NCBI GenBank assembly: GCA_028695895.1
Contig: JAQVIE010000005.1
Location: forward strand, 1-18,539
Direction: 5' to 3'
Source: Methanospirillum sp.
Lineage (GTDB): Archaea > Halobacteriota > Methanomicrobia > Methanomicrobiales > Methanospirillaceae
DNA: 18,539 nucleotides
Part shown: in pieces, positions 1 through 7,392 of the stretch
Position numbering within the stretch: position 1 is the stretch's first letter
Layout: every line of letters starts with the position of its first letter
The notes under the pieces: model-generated
What the model saw: the letters and a program-made list of their open reading frames with translations, nothing else
The model's database searches: none
What the model was told of the DNA's origin: nothing
Made by a program: the position numbers and the translations under genes

Positions 1-143
1 TTCAGAATTATCTGACAATCCTGGTTCTGATACCCTGACATGTACGAGTTCAATTGAGATGAATCCACCATAATAAACAGCCCAACCTTTTTTAGGAAAG
101 TATGATAAAATTAGTCGGTAACAATAAAAAGATAATGAAGAGA
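1..143. other. Left-edge stretch with no assignable gene
   Basis: Several frames stay open to the window edge here and I cannot choose among them. On the minus strand one frame reads through 1-71 from an ATG at 69-71 with a TATA-like element near 102-112. Another minus frame, without an ATG, reads AVYYGGFISIELVHVRVSEP. On the plus strand a frame from position 2 stops at 71-73 and is followed by a T6 run near 88-93. The stretch may be the edge of a neighbouring gene or a decayed one. Nothing here identifies a product. Confidence 0.3.
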
Positions 144-764
144 TCAACTTTTAAGGGCTAATTCAAGTCTTTGGTTTACTGCATCCCACCTGATGATATT
201 CCAGAAGTTTTCTATGAACTTTGCCCGGTCATTCATGTAATCCAGATAATATGCATGTTCCCAGACATCAATAACCATCAGGATTTTAAACCCGGGGTAC
301 ACGTGAACATTGTGTTTTTCTACCTGCATGAGCAAAAGCTGCTGTGTTCCCAGGCATATTGAAAGGGCAGCCCACCCTGATCCTTCAGTTGAAGAGGCAG
401 CCTGTGTAAACTCTTTTTTGAACCGGTCAAAAGTGCCGAAGTCCCGGTTTATCCATTCTACCAGGGTCCCGGACGGAGTACCTCCCCCCCCTTTTCCTGC
501 AGGGGCAAGGTTTTCCCAGAACAGGGTGTGAAGTCGGTGCCCGCCGATATGAAATGAGAGTTCTTTCAGCAAGGCTTTTTGATCCAGATCTGTTCCATCA
601 CTTCGTGCTTTTTCCAGTTTTTCAAATATGGTATTGGCACCGGTGACATAGCCCTGGTGATGTTTCTGGTGATGCAGGGTCAGTTGTTTCTCCGAGATAA
701 ACGGGGCAAGTGCTCCATACTCAAATGAAAGGGCTGGCAGTACATACTTTTTTGATTCTACCAT
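144..764 (-). CDS. sod: Superoxide dismutase (Fe/Mn family)
   Basis: This cytosolic enzyme converts superoxide to hydrogen peroxide and oxygen. The 206 residues match the full family length. The four metal ligands are visible by comparison with E. coli FeSOD: H31 in LHHQKHH, H79 in LHTLFW, and D166 and H170 in DVWEHAYY. The second-shell position that is Gln in many SODs looks like His here (H151 in EKHN), as in some actinobacterial and archaeal enzymes, so Fe or cambialistic use is likely but unproven. The ATG start is fixed by an AGGAGA ribosome binding site six bases upstream (771-776 on the plus strand). It lies 99 bases after the end of cofH on the same strand and could be cotranscribed with it. 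In a strict anaerobe it would serve oxygen-exposure defence, as would msrB nearby. Confidence 0.95.
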   Translation of the reverse strand: MVESKKYVLPALSFEYGALAPFISEKQLTLHHQKHHQGYVTGANTIFEKLEKARSDGTDLDQKALLKELSFHIGGHRLHTLFWENLAPAGKGGGGTPSGTLVEWINRDFGTFDRFKKEFTQAASSTEGSGWAALSICLGTQQLLLMQVEKHNVHVYPGFKILMVIDVWEHAYYLDYMNDRAKFIENFWNIIRWDAVNQRLELALKS

Positions 765-863
765 ATGCTATCTCCTGAATGTGGAATTGTCTGCATCAGT
801 ACTTAAGATCATCGAATTGTCTCTTCACAGACAGATCTCTAATCTATGAAACTTTTCTTATGG

Positions 864-1961
864 TTATACCATGGAGTAATCAGTTCTCCGTTCAACAAGA
901 GGTCTTCCAAGATCTTCTGAAATGTAACGCATGTCAGCAGGATCCAGGTATTCACCTGTTTTTGCCCCGGCAGATGATGATATACTCTCTTCGTATAATG
1001 TCCCGCCAAGATCATTTGCACCAGACATAAGACCCATCTGCACCATCTTAAGCCCGAGTTTTACCCAGGAAACCTGAATATTTGCAAAATTATCAAGAAA
1101 CAACCGTGAAACTGCGATCATCAGCATATCCTCTCTTCCGGTTGCTCCAGGACGTGCAATCCCCTTTTTATAAATGGGAGTTCCGGGATGAATGAAGGAA
1201 AGTGGAACAAACTCAGTAAAACCATTTGTTTCATCCTGTATCTCACGTATTATCGAGAGGTGTTTCACCTGGTCCCGGGCTGACTCACAATGCCCGTACA
1301 TTATGGTTGCCGTTGACCGAAGTCCACAGTCATGCGATTCTTTAATGATATTTATCCACTCATCTGTGGAGATTTTTCCAGGGCAGATGATATCACGTAC
1401 ATTATCAACAAGAATCTCGGCAGCAGTTCCGCATAATGTCCCGACACCGGCATCCCTGAATGCTTCAAGCACTTCCCTTGAAGAGCATCCTGTTCTCCTT
1501 GCAGCGTATGCAACCTCCATCGGGTTCGAGGCATGGATATGAACATCTGGTGCGTGCTCCCTGATAGTGCGGTAAACGGAGAGGTACGAGTTCATGTCAT
1601 ATTCAGGATGCAATCCGCTCACGGTGCAAATCTCTGTAACACCTCTGGAAGCTGCCAGTCCTGCCTTTTTCCCTATCTCATTAAGTGTCAGCTCGTATGC
1701 CCTTAAATCACCACTTTTACAGGAAAAACCACAAAAACCACAATTATTTACACAGATATTCGAACAGTTGATGTTCTGGTTTTTCACCCAGGTGACTGCA
1801 TCTCCACATCTCTTCTCACGAAGGGAATCAGCAGCTGCTGCGATAAGAAATGATAATTTGTCCTTTGTTTTAAGTAGACCTGTTGCTTCATCAAATGTCA
1901 GACGATACCCCTCACAGACATCATCAAGAAGTGTTTTCAGTTCATGGAAGTCATGAGCCAT
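864..1961 (-). CDS. cofH: 5-amino-6-(D-ribitylamino)uracil--L-tyrosine 4-hydroxyphenyl transferase (FO synthase subunit 2)
   Basis: CofH is a radical SAM enzyme. It cleaves tyrosine and joins the hydroxybenzyl part to 5-amino-6-ribitylaminouracil; CofG then completes FO, the chromophore of coenzyme F420, the main hydride carrier in methanogenesis. The radical SAM cluster motif is C70-x3-C74-x2-C77 (CVNNCGFC). Family blocks follow in order: SGLHPEYDM, HIHASNPMEV, GTAAEIL, TATIMYGH, GFTEFVPLSF and a C-terminal GANDLGGTLYEESIS. The length, 365 residues, is normal. GLHPE with PMEV, and the C-terminal block, separate it from CofG and from the menaquinone enzyme MqnC. No cofG is present in the window. 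The start at 1961 lacks a clear ribosome binding site; a second in-frame ATG lies two codons inside. Confidence 0.93.
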   Translation of the reverse strand: MAHDFHELKTLLDDVCEGYRLTFDEATGLLKTKDKLSFLIAAAADSLREKRCGDAVTWVKNQNINCSNICVNNCGFCGFSCKSGDLRAYELTLNEIGKKAGLAASRGVTEICTVSGLHPEYDMNSYLSVYRTIREHAPDVHIHASNPMEVAYAARRTGCSSREVLEAFRDAGVGTLCGTAAEILVDNVRDIICPGKISTDEWINIIKESHDCGLRSTATIMYGHCESARDQVKHLSIIREIQDETNGFTEFVPLSFIHPGTPIYKKGIARPGATGREDMLMIAVSRLFLDNFANIQVSWVKLGLKMVQMGLMSGANDLGGTLYEESISSSAGAKTGEYLDPADMRYISEDLGRPLVERRTDYSMV

Positions 1962-2121
1962 GGTTCTAATAATATATTATCGTGGTGCATATTCATGAAT
2001 TTTATCCTGTGAGTGGTGCAGATGACGATAATCCGGGTATTGGTAAAATTGATGATATGAATCACTTACGCATACTTTCTTCAGGTAGAAAATCATAGTA
2101 GTTAAATTATCATTATCCGGA
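1962..2121. promoter_or_regulatory. Divergent promoter region between cofH and the eIF1A gene
   Basis: The two genes point away from this 160-base AT-rich gap, so both promoters must lie in it unless transcription enters from elsewhere. For cofH the best TATA-like element on the minus strand is near 2000-2008 (ATAAAATTC), which would place transcription start close to the ATG. For eIF1A, TTAAATTA at 2102-2109 is TATA-like but sits very close to the start codon. The positions are suggestions only. Confidence 0.4.
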
Positions 2122-2469
2122 GTGGGTTTGATTAGAAACATAGAAGATGAGTTGGAAGAGGAAGTTACTGCACCTGAAGAGAAAAATCCTGAAGATGAAG
2201 TAATCAGGGTACGTCTGCCTAAAAAAACCAATAATGAACAGTTTGCAGTTGCCGAGCTGATGATGGGTGCAAATCATATCAGGGTCCGGTGCTCTGATGG
2301 TATTACCCGTCTTGGCAGGATCAAAGGAAAGATGAAAAAACGTGCCTGGATACGTGAGGGTGATATTATTATCATCGTGCCATGGAGTTTCCAGGATGAC
2401 AAATGTGATATAACCTACAGATATACCCCGCCTCAGAGGGACTGGCTTCGCCGGAACAATTATCTATAG
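2122..2469 (+). CDS. eif1A: Translation initiation factor eIF1A (aIF1A)
   Basis: This factor binds the 30S A site with an OB (S1-like) fold and promotes initiator tRNA delivery and scanning/initiation. The archaeal core is clear: an EVIRVRLPKK-type entry strand (about 26-35), MMGANHIRVRCSDGITRLGR (47-66), GKMKKRAWIREGD (69-81), then PWSF and the closing YRYTPPQRDWLRRNNYL. The first 26 residues form an acidic extension rich in Glu. The start is uncertain. GTG at 2122 opens the frame, but GGAG at 2119-2122 sits five bases before a TTG at 2128, so a 113-residue product starting there is at least as likely. No in-frame ATG exists near the N terminus. Confidence 0.93.
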   Translation: MGLIRNIEDELEEEVTAPEEKNPEDEVIRVRLPKKTNNEQFAVAELMMGANHIRVRCSDGITRLGRIKGKMKKRAWIREGDIIIIVPWSFQDDKCDITYRYTPPQRDWLRRNNYL

Positions 2470-2508
2470 CTGCTCGTATTTTTGCAGTTAATTTTGAATC
2501 TCTCCGTG

Positions 2509-2521
2509 TTTTTCTTATTTT
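2509..2521 (+). terminator. T-rich terminator of the eIF1A gene
   Basis: About 40 bases past the stop there is a T5 run followed by TTATTTT, with another T5 at 2479-2483. Archaeal RNA polymerase can terminate at such oligo-T tracts without a hairpin. The next gene is convergent, so a stop is expected here. Confidence 0.35.
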
Positions 2522-2563
2522 AAACTATTATCCTGAACCTGGAGAATTTGCTTTATTTTTTCG

Positions 2564-3052
2564 TCAAAAATGAGAATTCTTATATTCCTGCCGTATTGCT
2601 ATAACACCAGGAAAAAAGACCAGGGAAGCAGAGTTTATACAGTACCTCATGCCTGTGGGCGGTGGGCCGTCATCAAAAACATGCCCAAGGTGAGCATCAC
2701 AAAGAACGCAAATAACTTCAGTCCGCACCATTCCATAACCAGTATCAGGCCTGATCCTGATGTTCATCGAAGATACCGGTCTTGAAAAACCAGGCCAGCC
2801 TGTCCCTGAATCATATTTATCCACTGATGAGAAGAGATCTGTACCACAGCAGGCACACCTGTAAAGGCCGGGATTTTTTGTTGCGTAAAATGCCCCGGTA
2901 TAAGCCAGTTCTGTCTTTCCTTTCCTGGCTATGTCATAAGTGTTTTTTTCCAGTATCTTTTGCCATTCTTCATCAGTTCTGACTACCTGCCTGAGCTCCC
3001 TGATTGTTCCTGTATCAGCATGGTAGACCGGAATAAGATCAGGAGATGTCAT
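2564..3052 (-). CDS. msrB: Peptide-methionine (R)-S-oxide reductase
   Basis: MsrB reduces methionine-R-sulfoxide in proteins and so repairs oxidative damage. The fold is complete in 162 residues. The structural zinc site is formed by C66/C69 (CACC) and C115/C118 (CVLC). The catalytic cysteine is C138 in RYCINSASL, and GHVFDDGP is intact. The position that carries the resolving cysteine in E. coli MsrB (SGCGWPSF) is Thr here (SGTGWPGF, T84), so another cysteine or an external thiol must regenerate the enzyme. The ATG start has AAGGAA eight bases upstream. The TPR gene ends 72 bases upstream on the same strand, so the two may share a transcript. Confidence 0.94.
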   Translation of the reverse strand: MTSPDLIPVYHADTGTIRELRQVVRTDEEWQKILEKNTYDIARKGKTELAYTGAFYATKNPGLYRCACCGTDLFSSVDKYDSGTGWPGFSRPVSSMNIRIRPDTGYGMVRTEVICVLCDAHLGHVFDDGPPPTGMRYCINSASLVFFPGVIAIRQEYKNSHF

Positions 3053-3124
3053 GTAAATGTTCCTTGATGTGAAAAAATGATGCTGTTATGGAGATCTTAC
3101 TGCCTTCCACAGGCAAAATAATGA

Positions 3125-3529
3125 TTATTTCTTCTTCTTATCCATCGCCTGCTGCTTGACAAGATTTCTGATCCTGTCAGCGGTACTTCCCTTAAAGTCC
3201 ACCAGGTCACGTTCATGTACGGTGATGGTGGTTTCAGATGAAGGTACATCTGTAATTGCATCGGCAAGGACATGATCCAGTTTCTTTGCCCTTTCCCAGC
3301 ACTCAAGTGCCTCATCATTTCTTCCAAGGCCACCAGAGAGGGTGATCGCTTTGAATGCCCATAGGTCAGGATTTGACGGATATATCGCAAGCGCCTGGTC
3401 ATACTTGTCCACTGCCTCTTCGTACTTCCCCTGGTAGGCAAGCTGATCTGCTTCCAATGCAAATGCATCGGCCTTATTGAGGAGGACATCGCGCTTACTT
3501 AGAAATTTATGAGTTGTATTTTCTGCCAT
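3125..3529 (-). CDS. Small tetratricopeptide-repeat protein
   Basis: This soluble 134-residue protein contains about two TPR units. The first is the clearest (about residues 24-56): AYQGKYEEAVDKYDQALAIYPSNPDLW follows the TPR spacing of W/L-G-Y-A-F-A-P residues. The second (about 58-88) has GLGRNDEALECWERAKKLD. A charged tail ends in KDKKKK. TPRs bind other proteins, and nothing in the sequence names the partner. The N terminus has no signal peptide. No Shine-Dalgarno sequence precedes the ATG. A TATA-like GCATAAATAG about 31 bases upstream predicts a very short leader, consistent with leaderless-type initiation. Confidence 0.85.
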   Translation of the reverse strand: MAENTTHKFLSKRDVLLNKADAFALEADQLAYQGKYEEAVDKYDQALAIYPSNPDLWAFKAITLSGGLGRNDEALECWERAKKLDHVLADAITDVPSSETTITVHERDLVDFKGSTADRIRNLVKQQAMDKKKK

Positions 3530-3560
3530 ATTTCTGTTAATTTCTCATTGGAGCGGAACA

Positions 3561-3570
3561 CTATTTATGC
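3561..3570 (-). promoter_or_regulatory. TATA-like box for the TPR gene
   Basis: Read on the minus strand the sequence is GCATAAATAG. Counting the usual 25 bases or so from box to start site puts transcription start about ten bases before the ATG at 3529. Confidence 0.4.
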
Positions 3571-3642
3571 TTTCACACATGTCTGCCCGGCTTCATATCG
3601 CTGCCGTCATATACGATGATGACCAAATAACTCGTTGAGTTC

Positions 3643-4623
3643 ATGGGAAATAAGTACGAGATTTCTTCCTCCCTTCAGTCACTTCTGGATCATATAGAAG
3701 AACAGCTGGGAACCACGATTCATCTCTCACGAAAACAGGAAGCCCCACGAAAAGGCATATTGATTGATCAATATGATTTTCATGGCTCACGCAATGTCAT
3801 AGCCTTTTCCAACCAGCAGATAGGAATGCTCAAGGACTTCGTCATTGCCCAGAATGCAATCAGGCTCCTTCTCAAAGGTATTGCAGCAAAAAACGATAAT
3901 TATAAGGTTCTTTCTTTTGATGGCAAGTCTGCTACCGCCGGCATGGAACAGATCTACCTTGATGTGTTAAAGGATGAAAAGACAAGGCACCTTGATTTCT
4001 GGATCAAGAAAAAACTGATGTTTTACCTGTACATGCTCTTTCATGAATCCATCATAGAACTTCCATGGACCCTGCTTTCAAATGTAGTGGTTGCAAAACT
4101 CTGTCCAGTTATGCGTAACGCGCAGGTATATTATCTCATGAAAGAGAGCATGAGGGACATGCATGATCTTGTTTCATTTAAAGACTATATCCCACGCCGA
4201 TATTTTGTCATGCATAACGGCATGTTCTTTGCCCGTGATCTGATGCTGGGTGAGGTCATGAGTGAGATGAAGTTAAACCCAATGATAAATATCCCTGAAC
4301 TGAAAAAGTTCAAGAATTTAAATCTTATGGAGATGCTCACCCACCGGTGGCAGAAAAATCCCTGGTACCAGACAAAACTTGTAGGTGATGCCATGGTCAA
4401 TATTTTAAAAGAGTTAAAGTTGGCATCAATCTGTGAATATCCCTGTCCTGATACTTATAACCAGATTTACCAAGTCGGTGAAGAGATTACTAACCGCTGG
4501 ATAAGGCTCATGCAGATTGAAAAATACTATTTCTGGGATACTCCGGCCAACCAGGCTTTGGCCATCAGGAATCAGGACAATTTTGAGAAAGAAGCACGAA
4601 TGATGATATTTGGAGAAGAATAA
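3643..4623 (+). CDS. Conserved-looking protein of unknown function
   Basis: I do not recognise this 326-residue protein. It has no signal peptide and no convincing membrane segment; the most hydrophobic stretch (about 125-155, KLMFYLYMLFHESIIELPW onward) contains charged residues and looks like buried helices. It is rich in Met, Tyr and Trp toward the C terminus and mostly alpha-helical in character. FHESIIELPW resembles neither a complete HExxH zinc-protease motif nor another catalytic signature. The ATG at 3643 lacks a strong ribosome binding site; CATATAC at 3609-3615 could be its TATA box with a short leader. The HEAT-repeat membrane gene follows after about 21 bases, so the two are probably one operon and may act together. 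Confidence 0.85.
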   Translation: MGNKYEISSSLQSLLDHIEEQLGTTIHLSRKQEAPRKGILIDQYDFHGSRNVIAFSNQQIGMLKDFVIAQNAIRLLLKGIAAKNDNYKVLSFDGKSATAGMEQIYLDVLKDEKTRHLDFWIKKKLMFYLYMLFHESIIELPWTLLSNVVVAKLCPVMRNAQVYYLMKESMRDMHDLVSFKDYIPRRYFVMHNGMFFARDLMLGEVMSEMKLNPMINIPELKKFKNLNLMEMLTHRWQKNPWYQTKLVGDAMVNILKELKLASICEYPCPDTYNQIYQVGEEITNRWIRLMQIEKYYFWDTPANQALAIRNQDNFEKEARMMIFGEE

Positions 4624-4644
4624 TATTTTTTGGCGGAATTATTA

Positions 4645-5757
4645 ATGTTAAAGAAATTCCTGTCAGTAATACGTCAGCACAGGGGACATATTGAGACAGG
4701 AAAACTTTTTTTTATTGCGATATTAGCACTAATATCATTATTTGTCTCAATTTTTGTCCTCTGGGAGAGTCCATGGACTGGATTTCGTTTTATCTATGTT
4801 TTTATTCCGCACCTTTACCTTATCCCTATTATTCTGCTTGCCCTCTGGTATCCGAAATCAGGACTCCGGCTTCTTGGGATAATTCTCCTGTCTGTCATTG
4901 CATTCTGGATCTTTTCAGATATATATGGTTACCAGTTCAGCATCGCTTTTGTGATGCTTTATACTGGCCTTGACCTTGCAACGATTATGGTCCTGCTATT
5001 ATATGTCAAGGATCGAAGGCTGGTTGAAGCTGTTATCTCTGATCTTATCGAGATAGGAGAGAAAAAGAGAGATAAGAAGGCGTCAAAATTCGGTGGAGAC
5101 TTTGATTCTATCATTCAGGCTCTTGCAACCGGGGATGAGAGTGAAAGAGAGGAAGCAGTTGATGCATTGTCTGAACTCTCTGATTCAAGGATTGTCTTTC
5201 CTCTAATAAGGGGGCTTGATGATGAAAGCCAGTATGTCAGGCGGAATGCTGCAGATGCACTTGGTAAGACCGGGACATTAAAAGCTGTTAAACCTCTTAT
5301 AAAAGCTTTAACTGATAATGACCGGTACGTAAGGGAGACTGCTGCAGAGGCTCTCGGGCACCTTGGTGATATTGCTATTCCAGGTATTATAAAAGGACTT
5401 TCTGACCAGGACTGGAGAATCCGTGTAGGATCGCTTGTTGCACTCAGGGTTTCTTCAGGGACGATTCCGTCACTTGAGATGGTGCTTGAAAAAATTTACG
5501 ATGAGTCGCAGTATGTCAGGCGTGAGGCGGTGAAGACTATTGGCAGGATAGGTGACCGTTCCATTGTACCATACATTATTCAGGCAACAAAAGACGATGA
5601 TCCAGGTGTCAGGATCAGGGCAGTCAAGGCTCTTGGAAAACTTGGTAGTGAAAATGAGATAATTCCTGTGATTAACCGGTGCATGCATGACGAGGACAAT
5701 TTAGTCCGGATCAGGGCAAAAGAGGAATATAACCGGCTGAAAGGTGAATTCAAATAG
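4645..5757 (+). CDS. Membrane-anchored HEAT-repeat protein
   Basis: The N-terminal part has about four membrane helices (roughly 21-40, 48-69, 75-91 and 98-121). A basic linker (KKRDKKASK) and then a cytosolic array of about seven HEAT repeats of the PBS-lyase type follow from about residue 152 to the end. The repeat core is visible as D-x-xYVRRNAADALGKTG, YVRETAAEALGHLGD, YVRREAVKTIGRIGD and VRIRAVKALGKLG. HEAT arrays form protein-binding solenoids; no enzyme motif is present, so it is probably a membrane scaffold of unknown partner. I chose ATG 4645 (370 residues) because GGCGGA at 4632-4637 is suitably placed. A TTG at 4630 would add five residues. It follows the unknown gene closely and is likely cotranscribed. 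Confidence 0.88.
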   Translation: MLKKFLSVIRQHRGHIETGKLFFIAILALISLFVSIFVLWESPWTGFRFIYVFIPHLYLIPIILLALWYPKSGLRLLGIILLSVIAFWIFSDIYGYQFSIAFVMLYTGLDLATIMVLLLYVKDRRLVEAVISDLIEIGEKKRDKKASKFGGDFDSIIQALATGDESEREEAVDALSELSDSRIVFPLIRGLDDESQYVRRNAADALGKTGTLKAVKPLIKALTDNDRYVRETAAEALGHLGDIAIPGIIKGLSDQDWRIRVGSLVALRVSSGTIPSLEMVLEKIYDESQYVRREAVKTIGRIGDRSIVPYIIQATKDDDPGVRIRAVKALGKLGSENEIIPVINRCMHDEDNLVRIRAKEEYNRLKGEFK

Positions 5758-5788
5758 TTGTTAGAATAAAGATGAAATTATTCTCTTC

Positions 5789-5818
5789 ATCCTGAATGTG
5801 ATTAGGATTTTTCAGGAT
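5789..5818 (+). terminator. Inverted repeat after the HEAT-repeat gene
   Basis: ATCCTGAA at 5789-5796 is exactly complementary to TTCAGGAT at 5811-5818, giving an 8-bp stem with a 14-base loop, 32 bases past the stop. It is not followed by a strong T-tract, so it may be a 3'-end stabiliser rather than a terminator. Confidence 0.35.
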
Positions 5819-5929
5819 CGATACGGGTGTGATAAATTCCTGATGAACAAAAACGGTAAAAAACTGTGAAACCAATGATTCATAAGCCGAACTGGATTAT
5901 CAGAATGGCTGAATCCTCATTATTCATAG

Positions 5930-5936
5930 AAAAAAA
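5930..5936 (-). terminator. Oligo-T terminator of the cysteine-rich repeat gene
   Basis: On the minus strand a T7 run begins seven bases after the TAA stop at 5943-5945. It is placed as expected for archaeal oligo-T termination; no hairpin is evident. Confidence 0.4.
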
Positions 5937-5942
5937 GGTTAA

Positions 5943-6515
5943 TTAATAAACACACTCAACTTTTCCCTCTAAAGCCTCCCCTTTACAACAGGTCTCGGTC
6001 TTTGGATGATAACAGGTATCGCCACACTTGGTGTAACCTGTTTTATTATATACGACACCAAGACAACAACTCTGGTTGTTCATGTTGTAACATGTATCAC
6101 CACATTTCTGCCAGCCGGTCCCAGGATATATCTGGTTGTTACAGCAGGTTTCATTAGTCATATCATAGCACACCCCGCCACAAACACCCCACAAAAGTCC
6201 GTCTTTGGGTTCTCCCAGACAGCAGGACTGGGTAATCGGATTATAAAATGAATTACCGCAGGTCGGAAGACATCTTGTACCGTTTACAGGTATACTATTG
6301 CAACAGACCTGTTTTTCAAGATTGTAACATACACCCTTGCAGACCCCCCACCTAAGCCCGTCATATACCTGTCCCTGACAGCAGGACTGTTTACTTGGAT
6401 CATAGCAATCGTCACCGCATGGAACACAGATCTCTCCTGCTCCGATAACTGATGCGGGCAAGCTGATTATTGCCAGGATAACCGCTCCGGCAATCCACAT
6501 ATGAATTTGTTTCAT
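5943..6515 (-). CDS. Secreted cysteine-rich protein with six galaxin-like repeats
   Basis: The 190-residue protein begins with a signal peptide (MKQIHMW, a hydrophobic core, then a likely cut after VIGA near residue 26). Everything after residue 32 consists of six tandem units of 26-27 residues with the pattern C-G-x-x-C-Y-x6-C-C. The units start at about residues 33, 59, 86, 112, 138 and 164. There are 26 cysteines in the mature part and none in the signal peptide. Odd units share CCxG (with DGLxWGV in units 1 and 3), while units 2 and 4 share CCN, so the array looks like a duplicated two-unit block. Unit 3 lacks the second Cys (Phe instead), and unit 2 carries an extra one just before it. 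The repeat resembles galaxin repeats of coral matrix proteins. Its function is unknown; a disulfide-rich cell-surface or extracellular protein is inferred. No ribosome binding site is seen. Confidence 0.88.
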   Translation of the reverse strand: MKQIHMWIAGAVILAIISLPASVIGAGEICVPCGDDCYDPSKQSCCQGQVYDGLRWGVCKGVCYNLEKQVCCNSIPVNGTRCLPTCGNSFYNPITQSCCLGEPKDGLLWGVCGGVCYDMTNETCCNNQIYPGTGWQKCGDTCYNMNNQSCCLGVVYNKTGYTKCGDTCYHPKTETCCKGEALEGKVECVY

Positions 6516-6568
6516 ACAGCAATGTACGTCTTCACCAGCTGAAGAAGTTTCTTTATCAAGTCAATAAG

Positions 6569-6576
6569 ATTTAAAA
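6569..6576 (-). promoter_or_regulatory. TATA-like box for the cysteine-rich repeat gene
   Basis: The minus-strand sequence is TTTTAAAT, about 54 bases before the ATG at 6515. It predicts a leader of roughly 30 bases. The same 140-base gap must also serve the divergent DUF1890 gene. Confidence 0.35.
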
Positions 6577-6655
6577 GATCCAAAACCCGGGTACACAAAC
6601 CTGGTCCCTGACATCTTCTTTCATACCCTTTGACATTCATAAATACATAATATCC

Positions 6656-7123
6656 ATGTCTGAAGAACAGCCTCAGAGAACTGCCCTTCTGGTTATGGGA
6701 TGTCCAAAAGTCCCTGTACAGACCAGTCTTGTTCTCTATCTGGCCCACCGGATGAAAAAAGCAGGAATCAGAACAATTATCGCAGGAACTCCTTCTGCAA
6801 GACAACTAATAAGGGTTGCAGATCCTGACGGACATTATACCATGGAGATGAAGGACCTTGATGCAACCATTGCATCCCTCTCTCAGGGTGAGCTGACCGT
6901 TACAGACAGTTATGTATTTGTTCATAATGACGCAGGAGTCAGCTATGCTGCAACTATTCAGTTCCTTACAGAAAACCCGGTCACTGTCATCATTTTTGGA
7001 GAAGAGGCAGAACAAATCAGCCTGGAAATTACATTTTCATGTAAAATAATTGCAGAATCCGCAACACATAACCCCATGTCATTAAAAAACAAGCTTGAGG
7101 AGGCTGCCCCATGGGATGCTTAG
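6656..7123 (+). CDS. DUF1890 family protein (methanogen-conserved)
   Basis: This 155-residue soluble protein matches my memory of the DUF1890 family, found in methanogens: an N-terminal Rossmann-like strand ALLVMGCPKVPVQTSL (10-25), YLAHRMKKAGIRTIIAGTPSA (28-48), a central DGHYTMEMKDLD, and a hydrophobic VTVIIFGEEAE strand. The single MGCP cysteine (C16) is a family feature and could bind a metal or thiol. The biochemical role is not known to me. The gene overlaps the start of the DUF1894 gene by 13 bases, and the two families are usually adjacent, suggesting a shared complex. The ATG has no clear ribosome binding site, and a leaderless start is possible. Confidence 0.82.
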   Translation: MSEEQPQRTALLVMGCPKVPVQTSLVLYLAHRMKKAGIRTIIAGTPSARQLIRVADPDGHYTMEMKDLDATIASLSQGELTVTDSYVFVHNDAGVSYAATIQFLTENPVTVIIFGEEAEQISLEITFSCKIIAESATHNPMSLKNKLEEAAPWDA

Positions 7124-7383
7124 AATCTCTACCATATGAAGTACTGATGTCAAAAATTTCATTTAAGGAAGCCCGTGATTTTCTCTCAAAATACCCGGAG
7201 AAATACGATGTTCAGCCAGGATACCGAATGTTTGATCTGAATATTATCGGTGTGCCCCCCATCAGGGTGGCAGTTGACGGGGAATCTCTCATTTTTCCTT
7301 ATACAAAACCATGCCATGGAACTTTTCTGATTCGTGTTCAGAATGCAACAGATGAAATCGCCCGGCTTCGGAAACTTGTATAG
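7111..7383 (+). CDS. DUF1894 family protein (methanogen-conserved)
   Basis: This 90-residue protein has the DUF1894 signature start MGCLESLPYEVLMSKISFKEA followed by a compact alpha/beta domain ending in a helix (ATDEIARLRKLV). The start is well fixed: GAGGAGG at 7097-7103 lies seven bases before the ATG. That ATG is inside the end of the DUF1890 gene in another frame, a translational-coupling arrangement. The function is unknown to me. C3 near the N terminus and C70 in KPCHGT are the only cysteines. The riboflavin/FO-pathway reductase follows after nine bases, so the three genes are one transcription unit. Confidence 0.82.
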   Translation: MGCLESLPYEVLMSKISFKEARDFLSKYPEKYDVQPGYRMFDLNIIGVPPIRVAVDGESLIFPYTKPCHGTFLIRVQNATDEIARLRKLV

Positions 7384-7392
7384 GAAAAATTC

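Noticed and set aside
310..531. Plus-strand frame across the sod gene
   Set aside because: It is a shadow of the well-supported superoxide dismutase on the other strand.
3643..4623. FHESIIELPW as a metalloprotease motif
   Set aside because: The second histidine of HExxH is missing and no third ligand motif is evident.
5840..5915. Possible C/D box guide RNA (TGATGA near 5843, CTGA near 5911)
   Set aside because: The C box lacks the leading purine, the internal C'/D' boxes are poor, and the spacing is too long.
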